Assembly (NCBI GenBank): GCA_045612485.1
Contig: JAZKZE010000025.1
Coordinates: 1 to 24,543, forward strand
Length of the DNA stretch: 24,543 nt
Direction: 5' to 3'
Source of the DNA: RGIG5327 sp045612485
GTDB lineage: Bacteria > Verrucomicrobiota > Lentisphaeria > Victivallales > UBA1829
Shown: in pieces, positions 22,851 through 24,543 of the stretch
Layout of the letters: each line of letters starts with the position of its first letter
Position numbering within the stretch: the first letter of the stretch is position 1
Translations under genes and position numbers: made by a program
Notes under the pieces: generated by a model
The model's input: only the letters and a program-made list of their open reading frames with translations
The model's database searches: none
What the model was told of the DNA's origin: nothing

Positions 22851-24542
22851 TTATTTCTTTTTGCAGGATTTTTTACAGCATTTCACAGGAGCTTTCTTTG
22901 CACTGCTTGCAGCTGCCTTTTTTGCGGCTTTTTCCTTTGCAAGCCGTCTTTCCTCCGCTTCCTCATAGATACGGGGAGTGAGAGAAAGAGAACTGCGGTA
23001 GGTGGGAATGGTATTTTCCATCAGATTGCTGATCTGTTTGAGTTTCCATTCCAGATGCCATTTGTCGCACATATAATCCATACTTGCTTCCCAGCCCAGA
23101 CGGGAGTCGGCTTCCACAAGGGGAATGGTATTGCGGACATTCTGTTCTTCATCCAGAAGGATCTCATTCATTTCATCCAGCATTTTACCGGCTTTATCAA
23201 AATCATATTCAGCTTCAAGCCGTTTGTTGAGAAGCCACCATTTCTTGGTATTGACCATAGTATGGATTGCATTGCAGCAGAAGAACCCTACCCCGGCAGT
23301 CTTATTTGCCTTTTCCTGTTTTTCAGCAGGAACTTTCGCAAGGGCTTTGCGCATGATCTCATTACCTTTTTCCCAGATCTTCAATGCATCCCCCATAATA
23401 CGGATATCTTCATGCACACGGCGGCCGCAGTTGGACATCTGATAAATATGTTCCGGTCTGTACATGGTATGCACCCAGCTTGCCCCTACAGGAGACTGGG
23501 GATAGGTGGGGAATACCATATTCTGTTCTGTATGGGGATAGAGTACAGGGTGGAAAATAAAGGGATAGGAAGGGCCTACACGCAAAGGTCCAGCCTGGTC
23601 ATCAAAACCGGGGGTATAGGAATCCATTGCGGTACTCCAGTATTTCCAAGCTTTTACAACATCTTTTGCGGCAGCTTTACCGAAATCACGGATGGCGATC
23701 TTTTCCAGCATCTCTTCCATATTTACGGCGGGTTTCCAGAAACTCCATTTTGCACACTCACAGATCTCGGAGGGAGACCAGCCATAGTGATGGGAATCCA
23801 TCACACCGGCAAGTCCCCAGTTTTCATGGGCTTTCAGCATGGCATCGAACCGGCGGAACCACTGGAAGGGGGCGGGAACATAAGGGATCACACCGAAGTC
23901 CCAGGTGCGCCCGGCAGTATTTGCCATGGTGTAAAGACGCAGATTGCGTTTCTTTGCAGCAATGGCTTCGGATCTGAAATAGAAGCCGGGACCGGGCGAA
24001 GTAATGGAATAGTCCGGCTGCACCATCTGGTGATTGGGATATTTGGTAATGGTATCAAACATCTCGAAAGTAGCTTCCAGAGAAACATCGGACGGAAGGG
24101 AATTGATAAGCGCGATACGTTCTTTTTCCGGAGCCCGTCCCCAGTTGTAAGTCCAGAATACGATATCCGCATCAGGATTATACTTGTAAACCGCTTTTTT
24201 CACAGCGTTGAGCCAGTCCGGATAGTCGGAACAGGGAAAAAAGCCCGGATAGGGACGACCGTCGGCAATAGCATTTTTCGGAGGATTTTTCCGGTCAAGT
24301 CCGTTGGTACGGGGGTCTTTACTGGGGAATCCGCAGCTTTCGCCTACAAGGATAAGCCCTTTTGCCTTGGGACTTTCTTTGAAAACAGCACCGTAACTAT
24401 TGTCAAAAAATTCATCAGCATCCGGATCATCCGGGCTTTTATGACTGGGAAGATAACTGTAAAAATATACTCCCAGACCATATTTTTCGCAGCGGTCGAT
24501 CAAATCATTGAAATCCATAAAACCGTGAGTAGTAAGATTGGG
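22851..24542 (-). CDS. Glycosidase-like TIM-barrel protein with Lys/Ala-rich tail, 5' end missing
   Basis: The frame stays open from the internal ATG at 24518 to the right edge, so the N-terminus lies outside; about 564 residues are visible. The visible part looks like the second half of a beta/alpha barrel and a helical C-terminal domain as in alpha-glucuronidase/GH20-related proteins: YGLGVYFYSYLPSH, KGLILVGESCGFPSKD (a candidate catalytic-face Glu), VKKAVYKYNPDADIVFWTYNWG, WGLAGVMDSHHYGWSPSEICE, then helices with LGWEASMDYMCDKWHLEWKLKQI. The last ~35 residues are Lys/Ala-rich with paired cysteines (KCCKKSCKKK). Location cannot be judged without the N-terminus. It is convergent with the PpiC gene. 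Family assignment is tentative; a role in glycan breakdown fits the neighbourhood. Confidence 0.65.
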   Translation of the reverse strand, partial: PNLTTHGFMDFNDLIDRCEKYGLGVYFYSYLPSHKSPDDPDADEFFDNSYGAVFKESPKAKGLILVGESCGFPSKDPRTNGLDRKNPPKNAIADGRPYPGFFPCSDYPDWLNAVKKAVYKYNPDADIVFWTYNWGRAPEKERIALINSLPSDVSLEATFEMFDTITKYPNHQMVQPDYSITSPGPGFYFRSEAIAAKKRNLRLYTMANTAGRTWDFGVIPYVPAPFQWFRRFDAMLKAHENWGLAGVMDSHHYGWSPSEICECAKWSFWKPAVNMEEMLEKIAIRDFGKAAAKDVVKAWKYWSTAMDSYTPGFDDQAGPLRVGPSYPFIFHPVLYPHTEQNMVFPTYPQSPVGASWVHTMYRPEHIYQMSNCGRRVHEDIRIMGDALKIWEKGNEIMRKALAKVPAEKQEKANKTAGVGFFCCNAIHTMVNTKKWWLLNKRLEAEYDFDKAGKMLDEMNEILLDEEQNVRNTIPLVEADSRLGWEASMDYMCDKWHLEWKLKQISNLMENTIPTYRSSLSLTPRIYEEAEERRLAKEKAAKKAAASSAKKAPVKCCKKSCKKK

Positions 24543-24543
24543 G

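Overview
The window reads as a bacterial chromosome segment, about 42-45% G+C by eye, with tightly packed operons on both strands. Lentisphaerota (a Victivallales-like, polysaccharide-degrading bacterium) is the best guess. The reasons are several atypical glycosidase-like proteins, a DUF4838 protein carrying CBM-like modules, a creatininase-family protein next to it, and a DUF1846 protein paired with a GH28-like beta-helix. This assignment is inference from gene content; there is no rRNA or other marker in the window.

Layout. (1) 2-2452 (+): the 3' part of an (alpha/alpha)6-barrel glycosidase (MGH1/GH63-like), cut by the left edge. (2) 5056-2633 (-): a five-gene cluster of small membrane proteins. 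Four start with a CPxC...CPxC zinc ribbon, two of these carry a CD225/dispanin (IFITM-like) domain, and the fifth is a DUF2752 protein. A perfect 10-bp inverted repeat lies just before the first ribosome binding site. (3) 12765-5402 (-): a probable eight-gene operon with gaps of 4-38 bp, in the order C39-like peptidase, ribD, ribE, a TIM-barrel-like protein, a GH2-like fragment protein, a polysaccharide deacetylase, ispH, tsaC. Cofactor, isoprenoid and tRNA-modification genes are thus mixed with three carbohydrate-flavoured genes. (4) 13058-17333 (+): creatininase-family protein, a secreted stand-alone binding module, and a secreted DUF4838 + CBM9-like protein whose last domain resembles that stand-alone module. 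(5) 20201-17416 (-): DUF1846/UPF0371 protein followed by a GH28-like beta-helix. (6) 20615-22623 (+): a putative lipoprotein and a PpiC-type prolyl isomerase lipoprotein ending in a Lys/Ala/Pro repeat. (7) 24542-22851 (-): a large TIM-barrel glycosidase-like protein, cut by the right edge, also ending in a Lys/Ala-rich tail.

How it fits together. Regions 1, 4, 5 and 7 look like glycan breakdown: secreted binding and hydrolase-like proteins plus proteins without signal peptides that may act on imported sugars. Region 3 supplies riboflavin and isoprenoid steps. Region 6 is envelope protein folding. Region 2 is the least explained part and the best candidate for an undescribed system. Convergent gene pairs are separated by strong hairpins (17355-17394, 22645-22669, 22770-22818), and divergent pairs by promoter regions with extra inverted repeats (12780-13057, 20202-20614). 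No tRNA, rRNA, CRISPR array, transposase or riboswitch was recognised.
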